Below, in pieces: positions 5,380 to 5,886 of a stretch of DNA of 5,886 bases (the stretch's first letter is position 1; each line of letters opens with the position of its first letter). The translations under genes and the position numbers were made by a program. Source of the DNA: Candidatus Woesearchaeota archaeon (GTDB taxonomy: Archaea > Nanoarchaeota > Nanoarchaeia > Woesearchaeales > GW2011-AR4); contig JAHFQL010000078.1 in the NCBI GenBank assembly GCA_023259315.1, positions 1-5,886 on the forward strand. The letters are read 5' to 3'. The notes under the pieces were generated by a model. It was not told where the DNA came from. It made no database searches and saw nothing but the letters and a program-made list of their open reading frames with translations.

Positions 5380-5427
5380 GGTTTGAAATTTCTTATGTTC
5401 CCACTTTTCCAAAAATTTAACCAAACC
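5380..5427. repeat. Imperfect 12-bp-arm dyad between divergent promoters
   Basis: GGTTTG-AAATTT (5380-5391) is matched in inverted orientation by AAATTT-AAC-CAAACC (5413-5427), with an AAC bulge on the right arm and a 21-base centre. The dyad lies between the Nudix TATA box (5365-5373) and the rnp2 TATA box (5434-5443), so a shared regulator site is possible. AT-richness makes part of the match easy to obtain by chance. Confidence 0.3.
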
Positions 5428-5433
5428 ATAACC

Positions 5434-5443
5434 TTTAAATACT
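5434..5443 (+). promoter_or_regulatory. TATA box of rnp2
   Basis: TTTAAATACT, with a second AT-rich candidate ATTAAATAAT at 5444-5453. The predicted start near 5464-5475 leaves a leader of roughly 40-50 bases, much longer than for the other genes here. Confidence 0.45.
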
Positions 5444-5469
5444 ATTAAATAATTCTCGATTTCAACAGA

Positions 5470-5503
5470 GAGAAGAGAACGGTGTTACTTGATAATTCTT
5501 CTC
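5470..5503 (+). promoter_or_regulatory. Stem-loop in the rnp2 leader
   Basis: GAGAAGA (5470-5476) pairs with TCTTCTC (5497-5503), with one additional G-U pair inside (5477/5496) and an 18-base loop. A GGTG at 5481-5484 sits in the loop, 31 bases before the rnp2 ATG. When folded, the stem shortens the distance between GGTG and the start. A three-codon frame ATG AAT TGA (5506-5514) follows just before the rnp2 ATG at 5516. The pairing is visible; a regulatory role is speculative. Confidence 0.35.
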
Positions 5504-5515
5504 ATATGAATTGAG

Positions 5516-5884
5516 ATGGTTAAGACGAAATTAAAGCCTATTTTGCCAAGCTTAAGGGAAAAAAAGCGTTATCTAGTTTTTGAAGTCATCTCAAAAGAAA
5601 AAATAAATGATATTAACTCAGTTTCAAACACTATTTGGAATTATTCATTGCAGTTCCTCGGGCAGCTTGGAACAGCGAAAGCTGGTTTGATGGTGCTTGA
5701 CAACAAGTGGAACTCAGAACTTCAAAGAGGCATAATAAAAGTCAGCCACAAGCATGTTGATGCTGTAAAAGCAGCCTTGGCATTTGCTGACAAAATCGAC
5801 AGCAAAGACGTTATTTTCAGAAGCATAGGTGTTTCAGGCATTTTAAAAAAGGCTGAAGCAAAATTTTTGAAAACAGCAATATAA
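5516..5884 (+). CDS. rnp2: Ribonuclease P protein component 2 (Pop5 family)
   Basis: Complete gene for a 122-residue Pop5/Rnp2 protein, the usual size in archaea. Pop5 works with Rpp30 (Rnp3) bound to the catalytic RNase P RNA and helps cleave the 5' leader from precursor tRNA. Family hallmarks are the N-terminal LPSLREKKRYLVFEV segment, FLGQLGTAKAGL in the middle, GIIKVSHKHVDAVKAALA, and the C-terminal VIFRSIGVSGILKKA. An in-frame stop (TGA 5507-5509) lies just upstream, and the ATG at 5516 is the only reasonable start; only a weak TTGAG precedes it. In many archaea rnp2 follows rnp3 in a ribosomal/proteasome/exosome gene cluster. Here it stands divergently from a Nudix gene with its own promoter, so any cluster would continue to the right of the window. 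This gene is the strongest evidence for archaeal origin. Confidence 0.95.
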   Translation: MVKTKLKPILPSLREKKRYLVFEVISKEKINDINSVSNTIWNYSLQFLGQLGTAKAGLMVLDNKWNSELQRGIIKVSHKHVDAVKAALAFADKIDSKDVIFRSIGVSGILKKAEAKFLKTAI

Positions 5885-5886
5885 AA

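Overview
The window looks like archaeal chromosome, most plausibly a moderately AT-rich, small-genome lineage such as a DPANN (Woesearchaeota/Pacearchaeota-like) archaeon. The evidence is a clear archaeal/eukaryotic-type RNase P subunit Pop5/Rnp2 at the right end, TATA-box promoters about 25-35 bp before the starts of most genes, and short or leaderless 5' leaders. Only one gene has an obvious Shine-Dalgarno sequence. The lineage is an inference; no rRNA or other taxonomic marker is present.

Six protein genes fill almost the whole window and strictly alternate in strand. From left to right they are: class II fructose-1,6-bisphosphatase GlpX (-, 60-1016); a sugar-phosphate nucleotidyltransferase with an N-terminal ribbon-helix-helix DNA-binding domain (+, 1143-2003); a Tat-exported class A beta-lactamase-fold serine hydrolase (-, 2000-2992); a phosphomannomutase/phosphoglucomutase (+, 3084-4439); a Nudix-domain protein with an acidic, probably disordered N-terminal third (-, 4456-5334); and RNase P component 2 (+, 5516-5884). 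This gives three divergent promoter regions (1017-1142, 2993-3083, 5335-5515) and two tight convergent junctions: the stop codons of genes 2 and 3 share a TTAA, and genes 4 and 5 are 16 bp apart. No gap exceeds 300 bp.

Three genes fit one metabolic thread. GlpX makes fructose-6-phosphate in gluconeogenesis. The phosphohexomutase converts hexose-6-phosphate to hexose-1-phosphate. The nucleotidyltransferase activates hexose-1-phosphate to an NDP-sugar, possibly GDP-mannose, for surface glycans or glycolipids. An isomerase (fructose-6-P to mannose-6-P) would be needed from elsewhere.

The most striking object is the RHH-nucleotidyltransferase fusion. Its own promoter region, shared with glpX, carries a perfect 10-bp tandem repeat (TTCATCATAC twice) midway between the two divergent TATA boxes. 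This suggests, as a hypothesis, an enzyme that represses its own and glpX transcription, comparable in logic to PutA (RHH plus enzyme) or NadR. Further points of interest are a class A beta-lactamase-like protein with an eroded SDN motif and paired TTTGCAAA sites around its promoter, a perfect 11-bp-arm palindrome beyond glpX, and a hairpin-bearing leader before rnp2.
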